A stretch of 64,000 nucleotides of DNA, taken from the NCBI RefSeq assembly GCF_900291985.1, contig NZ_LT985980.1, forward strand, positions 1,018,001 through 1,082,000. The letters run 5' to 3'. The translations under genes were made by a program, and so were the position numbers. Shown in pieces: positions 54,385 to 63,455 of this stretch (positions are counted from its first letter, which is position 1; each line of letters opens with the position of its first letter). The notes beneath the pieces are model-generated. The model did not search any database. It was not told the origin of the DNA and saw only the letters and a list, made by a program, of their open reading frames with translations. This stretch comes from Lysinibacillus timonensis (GTDB lineage: Bacteria; Bacillota; Bacilli; Bacillales_A; Planococcaceae).

Positions 54385-55584
54385 CATGCCAACTCGTTCA
54401 ATTTGTACTTTCGCTTGTACTTCTACACTTAAATCCTTATATATTTCTTTCCACTTCTCAGTGGTTTCTATTTCTTCATCCCAATATTTAGATAATCGCC
54501 CACGCACATACTCACCAAATCCAAAAATGTCTGATTTTTTTTCTTGTGTTTCTTTAATTAGTTTTTCCATCTCGACCTGCAGTAGTTTACTTGCCTTTTC
54601 TTCGATTTGCTTTATAATTTCACCATCATCTAATCGGATTTTCTCCGAATTTTTTTCGCGAATGATTCCCCAGACGTCAACTGTAATTTTAAAATGAGGT
54701 TTCCCTTCCTGTAAGCTCACTTCATAATCTGTTTTGCGTTTTGTAGATTGAAACATCACCGATTCTTTGTCCGATAAGACAATTACAGCAGCTGCTCCAC
54801 CTGGGTTTTGTTCGGTTAAACCATTAAAGTAAGCAATTTGATACGGCTTTGTCTTACCTACGAGTTTATCTCCACTAAAATAAGCGATTCCACTAATTTC
54901 AATATTATCTACTTCCTCAATCGTGATATAAGGCAGATATCCATCGTATCCCTTATTAGAAGTGTGTATCCAGAACATTCCTAAATCATTCTCGGGGAAC
55001 TTCCCCATTTTGACTGCTTCTTCAAACATTGTTGATAAATATACTGCTGGAACTTGCTCAAGCTTTGGGGCAACTTGCATCGCTTTAGCAGCATCATCTT
55101 CATTAACAGCCATCCAAGCTGATCTTCTAATCTCGGGTCTTCTTTTCAAATAATCATTTATATGATCAATGCCCTTTTTCGCGATTTCTTCTGATAAAAT
55201 GATGACTTGTAATTGTCCGAAAAAAATTTTATGGGCTAACTGTTGTTGCAATCCTTGAATCGCATCATCAATCGTATTGCCTACTGCCTCTACGACCCAT
55301 ACTTTATCTTTTGAAGAACTTCCGCTACCTCCTTGTGAAGGTCCTAAAGGAATTTGTCCAGGTACCGCCAATTGGGCAGTGACTTTAATTTTACCTACTT
55401 CACTAGTTGGTATTTTAACCCCTTCAGGATGTGTTAAAGGAATAGGTTTTTCAGTTGATTTGGCGAGATCTATAGCTAACCCAACAATTGTTGCTCTTTC
55501 TTCAATCTCCTTTCTATCCCAACACCCCGAAAGTAGTAGAAGTAAACAAAACCCTACTAGCATGTATAGGGGGAATTTCGTCAC
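54373..55584 (-). CDS. Ger(x)C-family germinant receptor lipoprotein
   Basis: 403 aa. Lipoprotein signal ending at LLSGC followed by WDRKEIEERA, the hallmark of GerC proteins; the GAF-like GerC domain 3 lies at about 200-400. GTG 55584 is taken because AAGGAGGGG is 7 bases upstream; the longer frame lacks a site. It overlaps the GerB gene by 4 bases. It forms the third subunit of an inner-membrane germinant receptor in spores. Confidence 0.93.
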   Translation of the reverse strand: MTKFPLYMLVGFCLLLLLSGCWDRKEIEERATIVGLAIDLAKSTEKPIPLTHPEGVKIPTSEVGKIKVTAQLAVPGQIPLGPSQGGSGSSSKDKVWVVEAVGNTIDDAIQGLQQQLAHKIFFGQLQVIILSEEIAKKGIDHINDYLKRRPEIRRSAWMAVNEDDAAKAMQVAPKLEQVPAVYLSTMFEEAVKMGKFPENDLGMFWIHTSNKGYDGYLPYITIEEVDNIEISGIAYFSGDKLVGKTKPYQIAYFNGLTEQNPGGAAAVIVLSDKESVMFQSTKRKTDYEVSLQEGKPHFKITVDVWGIIREKNSEKIRLDDGEIIKQIEEKASKLLQVEMEKLIKETQEKKSDIFGFGEYVRGRLSKYWDEEIETTEKWKEIYKDLSVEVQAKVQIERVGMKAS

Positions 55585-56687
55585 AATGGTTCCCCTCCTT
55601 TCTTTCTTGCATACGAAATAAGTAAAAGAAGTATAGGATAACCGACCGTTAAGAGAATTCCCCATTTCCCAATAATGTCGATTAACTCATAAGTATGAAG
55701 TACATTTTGAGGATAAAGGGACAAAACAAATACTAAGGGTAAAAATAAATAAGATAAAACACTGTGACTACGCAATTTAAATAATTGACTCGATAGTTCA
55801 AGGGCAATTAAATATCCTGATAAGATAGTAGTAAAAGCTGAAACAATCCATACGACTAAAAACAGAATATCTAACCTCTCTAAAATAGCGACAGGTAATT
55901 CTGTCATTCGTGTCAAAACTAGCATTGGCCAAAGAGAATTATCGATTTCTTCTGAACCAAAGACCGCAACCGTAACACCAGTTGCAATTAACAGTATACA
56001 AGCCGAAAAGCCAATACCCCACATACTTCCTCTCATTACCTTTTTCGTATCAATCATATATGGTGCAATGATTAAAATAATAAAAACACCAATGTGAATA
56101 AATGGAAGTCCCGCCACGGATAATCCACCGTCTAGAAAATCCAAAAAGGTTGTATCATTCCCAAGGAAAGGTTTCAAATGCCGTGGGTCAATATCTTGAA
56201 ATGCAAATATCACCATTAAAAGAATGGGAATCACAATAAGCATTAAATAAAATGAGTGCATATAAGCAATCGTTGTATGATTGTTTCTCGTCGCAACTGC
56301 TACTAAAATTAGCATTGATAGAATAGTTGCACTCATTGGTGTTTCTTGTAAGAGAGAGGCATTCATTACTTCCCCAAACTCTCTAATAACAAGTCCAGTT
56401 AGCATTAAAAAGTAAACAATTAGAAAAAGTCCAAATAATTTCCCTAATGGCTTACTTATTAACTTTTGACCATATTGAATAATAGATACCCTTGGAAACC
56501 GTTTCGATAATTGTGCAATTAGAAATACACTTGTAATGCTAATAATCATCGCAATACAAGTAACTAAAAAAGCACCAGATCCAACTTTTTCACTTGCAAC
56601 CCGTGGTAAGGCTAACACACTTATCCCTATCGTACTATTCATTACAATTGCAATACATTGAAATGTTGTTATTTGTTTAGGTTCCAT
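55581..56687 (-). CDS. GerB-family germinant receptor permease subunit
   Basis: 368 aa with ten membrane segments of the amino acid/polyamine transporter fold, starting ITTFQCIAIVMNSTIGISVL. It is the germinant-binding subunit in GerA-type receptors. Its start shares one base with the end of the GerA gene (56687). The germinant cannot be predicted. Confidence 0.93.
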   Translation of the reverse strand: MEPKQITTFQCIAIVMNSTIGISVLALPRVASEKVGSGAFLVTCIAMIISITSVFLIAQLSKRFPRVSIIQYGQKLISKPLGKLFGLFLIVYFLMLTGLVIREFGEVMNASLLQETPMSATILSMLILVAVATRNNHTTIAYMHSFYLMLIVIPILLMVIFAFQDIDPRHLKPFLGNDTTFLDFLDGGLSVAGLPFIHIGVFIILIIAPYMIDTKKVMRGSMWGIGFSACILLIATGVTVAVFGSEEIDNSLWPMLVLTRMTELPVAILERLDILFLVVWIVSAFTTILSGYLIALELSSQLFKLRSHSVLSYLFLPLVFVLSLYPQNVLHTYELIDIIGKWGILLTVGYPILLLLISYARKKGGEPL

Positions 56688-58312
56688 CAGTTCATATCCT
56701 CCCCCTCTTTCTTTTGCGGTAATAGAGGGTTGCTAGGATAAGAATCATACGGCTTAATACGTCGCTTGTTTCTTGTTTGAAGTTCCTCTGGACGATCTAA
56801 TAACCAGTTTAAAGGAGCTCTAAAAATTGTATCTTTAAGTCCTCCGAAATTCCCTGGAGCAATTGGACTTAAATATGGGACACCAAAAGATTTTAATGAA
56901 ATGATGTGATTACCTACAAATAGTAACCCTAACATAAGTCCGTAGAACCCGAATATGCCTGTTAACACTAAAAGTGGAAATCTCATCATACGAAAACCAA
57001 TTGCCATATTATAAGCTGGAGTTGCAAAGGAGCCAATAGATGTTAATGCAATGACGACAACGGTAATAGGTGAAACAAAACCTGCCTCTACGGCAGCTTG
57101 TCCTACAACAAGAACACCAACTATAGATAGGGCTCCACCTACTTGTTTTGGCATTCGTACGGTAGCTTCACGAAGAATTTCCATTGCTGCTTCCATTAAA
57201 AATACTTCGACTACTGCTGGAAATGGAACTCCTGCTCTTCCGCTTGTTACCGCAACGGCAAATGCGGTTGGAATAAGTTCAGGATGATATGAAATAATCG
57301 CCACATATAGAGATGGCATTATTAAAGAAAAGAATAATGCTACTATCCGAACAAAACGTATAATACTAGCCATAATAAAACGTTCATTGTAATCTTCACT
57401 TGTTTGATAAAATTGATTAAAAGTTGCAGGTGCAATCAATACAAAAGGTGAACCATCCACTAAAATAGCAACTCTGCCTTCTACTAAATTCCCAACTACA
57501 ACATCAGGTCTTTCTGTACTTTTAATTTGCGGAAATGGGGAACGAGGATTATCTTGTATAAATTGTTCTAAATAGCCTGCATCTAAAATTCGATCAACGT
57601 CAATGGTTAATAATCTCTTCTTCACTTCCTTAACTAATGCTTCATTTGTAATTCCATCTATGTAACAAATAGCTACATTAGACTTTGTTAATGTTCCAAT
57701 TTCCATTGCTTTTACACGGAATTCGGGGATAGGCAAACGAGAGCGAATAAGTGCTGTATTCGTTTGTATATTTTCGATAAACCCGTCTCTAGGACCACGT
57801 ATAACCTGTTCTGTTTCTGGTTGGGTTATACTACGTTTATCTGTTTTAAAAGTATCTATTAGAAATGCATCGCTCAGCCCCTCAACAAACAAAATGGCTT
57901 TCCCGCGCAGGAGCGCATTGATGACTTCTGCAAGCCTATTTTCAGTTTTCACATCCGCATGATAAAGTGTTTCCATTAATAACGTAGTTTTTATATCTTG
58001 TTGTAGAAGTGATTCTTTTTCATTTGTTTGCCTAATCCGTTGTGTTAAAGGTTTTATAATTTCTTTACTAATTGACTCTTTATCTGAAATACTATTTAGA
58101 TATAAAATGATTGATGGTATGCTACCGAAAATGACAAATTCTCTCTGAGCGAAATCGTTATCCTTCCCAAATATACTTTCAATTGCTTGAAGATTCTCTT
58201 CTAAGTTCACAGTCATTTGGATTGTTTTAGTCTTTTCCATTAAATTGCTAGATGGAATGTGATTATCAGGTTGAGAGTTCTCGTTTTTTTCGTTCCTTTT
58301 TTTAAATAGCAA
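56687..58312 (-). CDS. GerA-family germinant receptor subunit A
   Basis: 541 aa. Cytosolic N-terminal region (about 1-290), then membrane segments with the family motif region PSLYVAIISYHPELIPTAF and the VEVFLMEAAMEILREA stretch. TTG 58312 (MLFKKRN) is chosen: GGAGGT lies 6 bases upstream, while the GTG at 58336 has no site. First gene of the ger operon, behind a sigma-G-like promoter. Confidence 0.93.
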   Translation of the reverse strand: MLFKKRNEKNENSQPDNHIPSSNLMEKTKTIQMTVNLEENLQAIESIFGKDNDFAQREFVIFGSIPSIILYLNSISDKESISKEIIKPLTQRIRQTNEKESLLQQDIKTTLLMETLYHADVKTENRLAEVINALLRGKAILFVEGLSDAFLIDTFKTDKRSITQPETEQVIRGPRDGFIENIQTNTALIRSRLPIPEFRVKAMEIGTLTKSNVAICYIDGITNEALVKEVKKRLLTIDVDRILDAGYLEQFIQDNPRSPFPQIKSTERPDVVVGNLVEGRVAILVDGSPFVLIAPATFNQFYQTSEDYNERFIMASIIRFVRIVALFFSLIMPSLYVAIISYHPELIPTAFAVAVTSGRAGVPFPAVVEVFLMEAAMEILREATVRMPKQVGGALSIVGVLVVGQAAVEAGFVSPITVVVIALTSIGSFATPAYNMAIGFRMMRFPLLVLTGIFGFYGLMLGLLFVGNHIISLKSFGVPYLSPIAPGNFGGLKDTIFRAPLNWLLDRPEELQTRNKRRIKPYDSYPSNPLLPQKKEGEDMN

Positions 58313-58356
58313 AAAACCACCTCCACTATCGTTCACTATAAGCGACCAGACATGTT

Positions 58357-58386
58357 TAGTATGCCGATAGTGTACTTATAAATACG
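58357..58386 (-). promoter_or_regulatory. Likely sigma-G promoter of the ger operon
   Basis: On the minus strand CGTATT, 17 bases, then CATACTA, an exact match to the sigma-G -10 consensus, 44 bases before the TTG start. Confidence 0.65.
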
Positions 58387-58415
58387 TATTAAATCCTTTT
58401 TTGACTATAAAAAAA

Positions 58416-58434
58416 GACACCCTAAATGGATGTC
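58416..58434 (-). terminator. Terminator of the GAF-XRE operon
   Basis: Short stem GACATCC / GGGTGTC (one G-U) followed by seven T's on the minus strand, just past the XRE stop. Confidence 0.75.
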
Positions 58435-58435
58435 G

Positions 58436-58783
58436 TTATCCTTGCTTATCTAAATGTAGTTTTCGATGCTTAGCATCCTCTAGAATCTGATTAATCTGTA
58501 ACAGTATTTCTTCATCCAGTGGTAGACCATCCCAGTGTAGGTCTTTTTGCTCTAAAAGAGTACGAAAATTATGTTGTTCTTTTCTTATATCAGTGATTCC
58601 CAATATGTAGTCCACACTTACATCATAGACTTGAGACAATTGGCGGAGGCGTTCAAGGGGCGGTCTTCTATATTTAGATTCATAAGAAGCGTAACTCGAC
58701 TTTTTTATCCCTAGTTTTTTTCCAATTTCCTCCATAGTATATCCATGTTCTAATCTTAATTCTTTTAGTCGCTTAGCGTGCAT
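58436..58783 (-). CDS. XRE-family transcriptional regulator
   Basis: 115 aa. Residues 5-62 form a Cro/CI helix-turn-helix (RLEHGYTMEEIGKKLGIKKS, YASYESKYRRPPLERLRQL). The C-terminus is a short helical tail. AGGAGGG precedes ATG 58783. It lies 14 bases after the GAF gene, in one operon. The target is unknown. Confidence 0.88.
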   Translation of the reverse strand: MHAKRLKELRLEHGYTMEEIGKKLGIKKSSYASYESKYRRPPLERLRQLSQVYDVSVDYILGITDIRKEQHNFRTLLEQKDLHWDGLPLDEEILLQINQILEDAKHRKLHLDKQG

Positions 58784-58797
58784 GATATTCCCTCCTT

Positions 58798-59463
58798 TTA
58801 TGCCTCTTTTTCCAGTAAATGATTAAACATATAAAATATAGTCTCTTGATAATATTTCACTTTTTCTTTTACCAATTGTATTTCTTTACTTTGTACCTGA
58901 CGTCTAGACTTATGATAAATAGCAAAGGTACCTATGACATAATCATCTTTAAAAAAGGGGATAGACCAGCATGTTTGAAAACCCCATTTAAACATATATT
59001 CGCGAAATGGTTTCCATAGCGGTGAAGTTTTAATATCTGTGACAATCACTTTTCTAAGGTAGACTGCAGCCCCACAAGACCCACAATTTGCATTAAACAT
59101 ATTCGCTTCGTTAATGTCTTGGAAAAAATCAAAAAATTGTACTGGAAAATTTGGTGCTGCAGCATGGTAAATATTATTCTCCCTCTCATCATAAAAAAGC
59201 AACGTTACATAACCATCAGGTATAATTTCTTGTATACTTAAGCATAGTTTACCTAAATCTATTTTTGCTACTATCGTTTGAAATTCTTCTTCTGTTATGA
59301 TTGAGTCTCTTAATGCCTCCAAATGGATACGAATATTCGTTTCATTTTTCGCCAAGAGTGGATTAATCTGTTTTAAAATCTTTTTCACATTTTTATTTAG
59401 TGAGTATCTTTTAATGTACTCAACGACTCCACTCGAATTTGCATTATATGAATTGAAATCCAA
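58798..59463 (-). CDS. GAF-domain protein
   Basis: 221 aa. Residues 1-65 are helical; a GAF domain spans about 70-190, with the conserved NCGSCGAAVYLRK and VTDIKTSPLWKPF segments and GFQTCWSIPF. The two Cys in CGSC could sense redox state, but this is inference. TTG 59463 has GGAGGT 7 bases before it. It is cotranscribed with the XRE regulator and may give it a signal. Confidence 0.82.
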   Translation of the reverse strand: MDFNSYNANSSGVVEYIKRYSLNKNVKKILKQINPLLAKNETNIRIHLEALRDSIITEEEFQTIVAKIDLGKLCLSIQEIIPDGYVTLLFYDERENNIYHAAAPNFPVQFFDFFQDINEANMFNANCGSCGAAVYLRKVIVTDIKTSPLWKPFREYMFKWGFQTCWSIPFFKDDYVIGTFAIYHKSRRQVQSKEIQLVKEKVKYYQETIFYMFNHLLEKEA

Positions 59464-59577
59464 TTTGTTTACCTCCGACGACTATCATTTAAAAAAAGTA
59501 TACCCAAATTCACGCAAGAAAAAGTCGTGAGCTTGTCACTTTATTATTAATTAGAAAATTAGAAACATACTAACATT

Positions 59578-59620
59578 AGTAGTACAAACCAAGGCCATGG
59601 TTTGTGCTACTATTTTTTTA
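59578..59620 (+). terminator. Strong terminator just upstream of the IS110 element
   Basis: 14-bp stem AGTAGTACAAACCA with TGGTTTGTGCTACT, then seven T's on the plus strand. No plus-strand gene precedes it, so it may belong to the IS left end and shield the element, or be a leftover from before insertion. Confidence 0.75.
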
Positions 59621-59624
59621 TAGT

Positions 59625-59800
59625 AGAAGTGAAGAAAAGCCGACTAGCCTCTGGGACCATGAGTCCGTATTATAAACCGGCTAACTTCACGCCCTTATGT
59701 GAATCAGTTTAGTATGTTGGGTCCAAAGAGATCGTGTAAAAGAAAGTGGAATCGATAAGGTACTGTGAAGGCTTCTATGATTGGTCAAAGGAGAAGAATT
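59625..59800 (+). ncRNA. Candidate bridge RNA region of the IS110 element
   Basis: About 175 noncoding bases directly before the transposase start, with several short inverted segments (GAAGTGAAG / CTTCAC, GCCGACTAGCC / GGCTAAC). IS110-group elements (as IS621) encode the target/donor-specifying bridge RNA in this position. The RNA fold and guide loops were not worked out. Confidence 0.4.
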
Positions 59801-59802
59801 AA

Positions 59803-61026
59803 ATGAAACATGTCATTGCGTTAGATGTAAGTAAAGGAAAAAGTACAGTTGCGATTTATAATGGCTATCGCCAATGTGAATTTGAAGGCGAGTTAAATCA
59901 TACACGTGTTGATTTTGAGCGATTACATAAGAAAATTGAAGACATTAAATTACTTGATGGACAAGTGCCAGACATCGTATTTGAAGCAACTGGCGTCTAT
60001 TCAAAGCCTGTCGAGGCGTTCTTCAAAGATTACGGTTATGCATACTGCCGAATGAATCCACTTGAAGCGAATTTACAGATGGCGAAGATGCGTCGAAATA
60101 AAACGGATCTTAGTGATGCTCATGAGCTTGCGAAAACTCATTTTAAAATGGAAAGAGAAACAACGTACATACAAGACGACTATTATGAACAGATGCGCGC
60201 CATGACGCGTTATTACGATGAAATAGAGGAAGAAATCATTCTTTTAAAAAGCCGTATGCATGCTATTTTACATCTAAGTTTTCCTGAATTAGAACAGTTA
60301 ATTACACCAAGTTCTGCCCTGTTTTTAAATATTGTGCAGCTCTATCCTCATCCCGAACTTTTATTGGTCCATTCAAAAACAATTATTAAAAATCGCTTAA
60401 AGACTAATACGCGCAAAAACCTCTCATTAGCACGGGCTGAAGCAAAAGCAGCAGTTTTATTGGAAGCAGCACAAAATAGCTATCCAGCAATTAAAGTGAA
60501 TGATATTCGTTGCGATCAAGTACGTGATTATGCAGCCCGCATTGCGGATTTACTAGAGATGAAGAATTCTCTTGTAAGACAAATGGTGGTATTGTCCGAA
60601 GGACGAAAAGAATATCTTATATATCGTTCGATACCAGGTATTGGCGATTCAACAGCTTGCAGATTGATTGGAGAAATTGGTGATATTCGCCGCTTTAAAA
60701 ATGCAAAACAATTGAACGCTTATGCAGGAATAGATATTATGCGCTACCAGTCGGGAACTACTCAATATAGAGATCGAATTAATAAAAGAGGTAACAAGCA
60801 TTTACGAAAGATTTTATATTTTATGGTATGTGCAATGCTTATGGCAAAAGGAAAACCGAATCATTTTGTGGACTATTATTACAAATTAAAAAAGCAACCT
60901 CAGAAGAAGCCTCATAAGGTTGCAATCGTCGCCTGCATCAATAAATTTCTGAAAGTGACGTTTCAGTTATTGAAGCAGAACATTCTTTACGATTATGAGT
61001 CCGCAATACAGGTTCAGAAATCGTAA
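59803..61026 (+). mobile_element. IS110-family transposase (recombinase)
   Basis: 407 aa. RuvC-like DEDD domain: D8 in ALDVSKGK, E61 in FEATGVY, D102 and D105 in NKTDLSDAHELA. The C-terminal domain has SIPGIGDSTACRLIGEIGD and the catalytic-type Ser (about S317) in RYQSGTTQ. The frame is intact and AAAGGAG precedes ATG 59803, so the element could be active. IS110 elements lack inverted ends, so the borders cannot be placed from one copy. Confidence 0.93.
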
Positions 61027-61051
61027 TCACCTACCTCAAACTATAACATAT

Positions 61052-61085
61052 AGACCTTTCGAAAAAAATAAAAATCGTAAGGTCT
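61052..61085 (+). terminator. Terminator of the IS110 transposase
   Basis: AGACCTT...AAGGTCT followed by TTTTTG, 25 bases past the stop. Confidence 0.8.
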
Positions 61086-61100
61086 TTTTGGCATACGTAA

Positions 61101-61144
61101 ATTTAGGTCTAGGGGCAGGGAAGAACTCCCCACTAAACCTAAAT
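61101..61144. repeat. Imperfect palindrome beyond IS110
   Basis: ATTTAGGT and ACCTAAAT flank an inner GGGG / CCCC stem. It may be the IS right end or an older intergenic hairpin. Confidence 0.5.
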
Positions 61145-61242
61145 CAAAAACATAAAAGAAAATAAAGAAATACACTTGACTAATCGTAAGAAAGAGGCTA
61201 GGACAAAACTAGCTTCAATAATTTAAAAAAACGTGAAACCGT

Positions 61243-61370
61243 TACGTCGATTTCACGTTTCTTTTTAAATTCACATATTTAGAGTTAAGATCATGCAATC
61301 TTGCCGCATATTCTCTTAAGTTTGTGGCCATTAATGCAATGCCGAATGCGCTATCAACCTTTTGGTCAAA
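61243..61370 (-). pseudogene. C-terminal fragment of an IS1182-family transposase
   Basis: The minus strand reads FDQKVDSAFGIALMATNLRE, followed by YAARLHDLNSKYVNLKRN, ending at TAA 61243; a stop precedes the first residue. The GxALMAxNLRxYxAR stretch is typical of the end of IS1182 transposases. No start codon or ribosome site is present. Confidence 0.75.
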
Positions 61371-61478
61371 TTAATAATCAAAAAAATTAGCCGATGACTT
61401 TTACCTTTGTAAAATGCCACCGGTTTTTTCATTAAGTGGTGGGTTTTGGATCTAATCCTTTCTATCTTTGGATAAAAT

Positions 61479-61665
61479 AAGCGGAGAAACTCCGTCTAAT
61501 GTAGATAGTGGGGGCAAAAGAATCGGATATAAGCGGAGAAATTCCGATTAAATGCTCTAATTTTGGTAAAATTGAAAGTTTTGGATAGGATAACCGGAAA
61601 AACTCCCTTTATTTTTGAAAAAATATTTAGATTTCTTATTTTAAGCGGATTATTTCCGTTTAAAT
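61479..61665. repeat. Four dispersed CGGA-n-TCCG hairpin repeats
   Basis: Units of about 22 bases at 61479, 61531, 61592 and 61643, with the pattern AAGCGGAgaaacTCCG followed by T-rich bases. Spacing is 52, 61 and 51 bases. Spacers are partly related (TTTTGG and GGATA stretches). I recall similar units as common intergenic repeats in Lysinibacillus. Not CRISPR: too degenerate and with related spacers. Confidence 0.7.
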
Positions 61666-61810
61666 ATTTCATGTATAGTAAAATGGCCAGTAAAAAAACA
61701 GGAATTTCTCATTAGAGAACCATTACAAAGAGAACGTTTTTTTCAGTGTCAAAATTTCATCATTATACAAGCTCCTATTAGTTTTTCCCAGCCTCAATTC
61801 AACTTCAATA

Positions 61811-62407
61811 TTATTTAATTATATTCCAATTTCGTAGTATCGCTTCTAATTGCGCACGCGTTTGTTCTATCGTCCCATTATTGTTTATGACTGCATCGGC
61901 ACCTTTTTCTTTTTCAGATAAAGGGAGTTGCGAGCTTATTCGAGCAAGCGCATCTTCTTTACTTAGATGATTCCTCTCTACTAAACGTTTCAATTGTGTC
62001 TCTTCTGAAACTGTAACGACTAGAATTTTCTCTACATAATGTTGAAGTTTGCTTTCAAACAATAATGGAATATCCATAATGACAGTTTTTGCACCTTTTG
62101 CTATATGCTCATCCCGTTGACGTAACATTTCAGCTCGGATTGCCGGATGTATAATGTCATTTAATACCTTACGTTTTGATTCATCATGGAAGATAATAGA
62201 ACCAACCTTTGCTCGGTCCATTTCACCTTTTTCAGTTATGACTTCTTGACCAAACGCTTCTACGATTTTTGTGAGTGTTGGATTTCCTGGCTCCACTACA
62301 ACACGAGCAACTAAATCTGCATCAACGATCGGTAAATTATATTCTTTTAACATATTCGCCACAGTGCTTTTTCCACTTGCGATACTACCTGTTAACCCAA
62401 TAATCAT
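61811..62407 (-). CDS. coaE: Dephospho-CoA kinase
   Basis: 198 aa, last step of CoA synthesis. P-loop GSIASGKST (residues 8-16), DADLVARVVVEPG and the LLFESKL lid region are visible. ATG 62407 follows AAAGGTGAG by 6 bases; the longer frame from 62503 overlaps mutM and is rejected. It lies 14 bases after mutM. Confidence 0.97.
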   Translation of the reverse strand: MIIGLTGSIASGKSTVANMLKEYNLPIVDADLVARVVVEPGNPTLTKIVEAFGQEVITEKGEMDRAKVGSIIFHDESKRKVLNDIIHPAIRAEMLRQRDEHIAKGAKTVIMDIPLLFESKLQHYVEKILVVTVSEETQLKRLVERNHLSKEDALARISSQLPLSEKEKGADAVINNNGTIEQTRAQLEAILRNWNIIK

Positions 62408-62421
62408 ATTGAACTCACCTT

Positions 62422-63294
62422 TTAATGTTGACAATGAGGGCAGTATACAGAAGTCCGCCCACCAATTGTCATCGATTTCGTATTTGAACCACATGTAGAG
62501 CAATGTTTTTTTCCATACATTTTCAAACGATGTTGCATGCCTCCTGCTTCACCGTTAATATTTCGATAATCTGAAATTGTGGAACCACCATTTTCGATAC
62601 TTTCATGTAAAATGTCTCGAATCGTTTCAAATAGTTTCACTTTACGTTCTTTACTAATTCGACTTACTTTCCGCGCTGGATGGATTCCCATTTTAAATAA
62701 AGCTTCGGTTGCATAAATATTGCCACATCCTGATAGTACATGGCCATCCATTATTACTTCTTTAATCGGCTTATGTTGATATTTTGGCAAGGTACATTTT
62801 TGTAAAAAATAGTGACATGCATCTTCATCAAAAGGTTCTGGTGCCATTTCCATTAATGGTGGATGTTCTTCAAGAGTAGTAAGCAATCTCATCTCACCGA
62901 AACGTCTTATATCCGAAAATACAAGTAATTCACCTGAATCTAATGTAAATACGGCATGTACATGTTTTCTGAATTTCTCTTCATGAATTTCATTCAAATG
63001 ATGAACTACAAACCATGCACCTGTCATGCCCAAGTGATTAATAAATTTAAAGGATTGATGATTTTTTTCAACATCTATATAAATATATTTCGATCTTCTC
63101 GTGACTTTTTTAATGAGCATGTCCTGCATTGCTTCTTCAAAATAGGATGGTTCTAAATTTTTTACAATACACTGCTTACCAGCTGCACAGGAATCATAAA
63201 CCGTTTTTGAAAATTCTACTTTTCTTATGGTCTTTCCTTCAACAGCTGGTGCCAACTCCCGGACAACACCTTCTACTTCTGGTAATTCAGGCAT
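62422..63294 (-). CDS. mutM: Formamidopyrimidine-DNA glycosylase
   Basis: 290 aa. The catalytic N-terminus MPELPEVE (Pro2, Glu3) is intact, the helix-two-turn-helix carries GCGNIYATEALF, and the C-terminal zinc finger is CSTCGSN...CPHC. It removes 8-oxoguanine and related lesions and cuts the strand. Part of polA-mutM-coaE; ytaF, present in B. subtilis between mutM and coaE, is missing. Confidence 0.97.
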   Translation of the reverse strand: MPELPEVEGVVRELAPAVEGKTIRKVEFSKTVYDSCAAGKQCIVKNLEPSYFEEAMQDMLIKKVTRRSKYIYIDVEKNHQSFKFINHLGMTGAWFVVHHLNEIHEEKFRKHVHAVFTLDSGELLVFSDIRRFGEMRLLTTLEEHPPLMEMAPEPFDEDACHYFLQKCTLPKYQHKPIKEVIMDGHVLSGCGNIYATEALFKMGIHPARKVSRISKERKVKLFETIRDILHESIENGGSTISDYRNINGEAGGMQHRLKMYGKKHCSTCGSNTKSMTIGGRTSVYCPHCQH

Positions 63295-63417
63295 CCTTTC
63301 ACTTCCTTATCCCGGTGCAAGCGTTCGTAACACTTCACCTCAAACACGAAGATGGAACTAAGATATTTTGGTGGGAGATAACGGACGCTAACACCCCGAT
63401 TGGTTCAACTAACAATC

Positions 63418-63440
63418 AGTGGGGATGAGAATCCCCCACT
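63418..63440 (-). terminator. Hairpin after polA
   Basis: AGTGGGG / CCCCACT with a 9-base loop, 16 bases past the polA stop. No T run follows, so it may act as an mRNA end or an intergenic repeat instead of a full terminator. Confidence 0.5.
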
Positions 63441-63455
63441 AATTGAAGTTTCACT

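Larger units (their letters stand above)
61194..61795 (-). mobile_element. IS1182-type relic with matching terminal repeats
   Basis: GAGGCTAGGACAAAAC (61194-61209) and the complement of GTTTTTCCCAGCCTC (61781-61795) form imperfect terminal inverted repeats of the type seen in IS1182-family elements. Inside, only the last about 42 codons of a transposase remain. About 400 internal bases show no coding and hold CGGA/TCCG hairpin repeats. It is an internally deleted, immobile remnant. Confidence 0.7.

Noticed and set aside
61479..61665. CRISPR array in the hairpin repeats
   Set aside because: Repeats are degenerate palindromes, spacers are related to each other, and there are no cas genes.
62408..62503. 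N-terminal extension of coaE
   Set aside because: It would overlap mutM; the internal ATG has a good ribosome site and gives the normal CoaE start.
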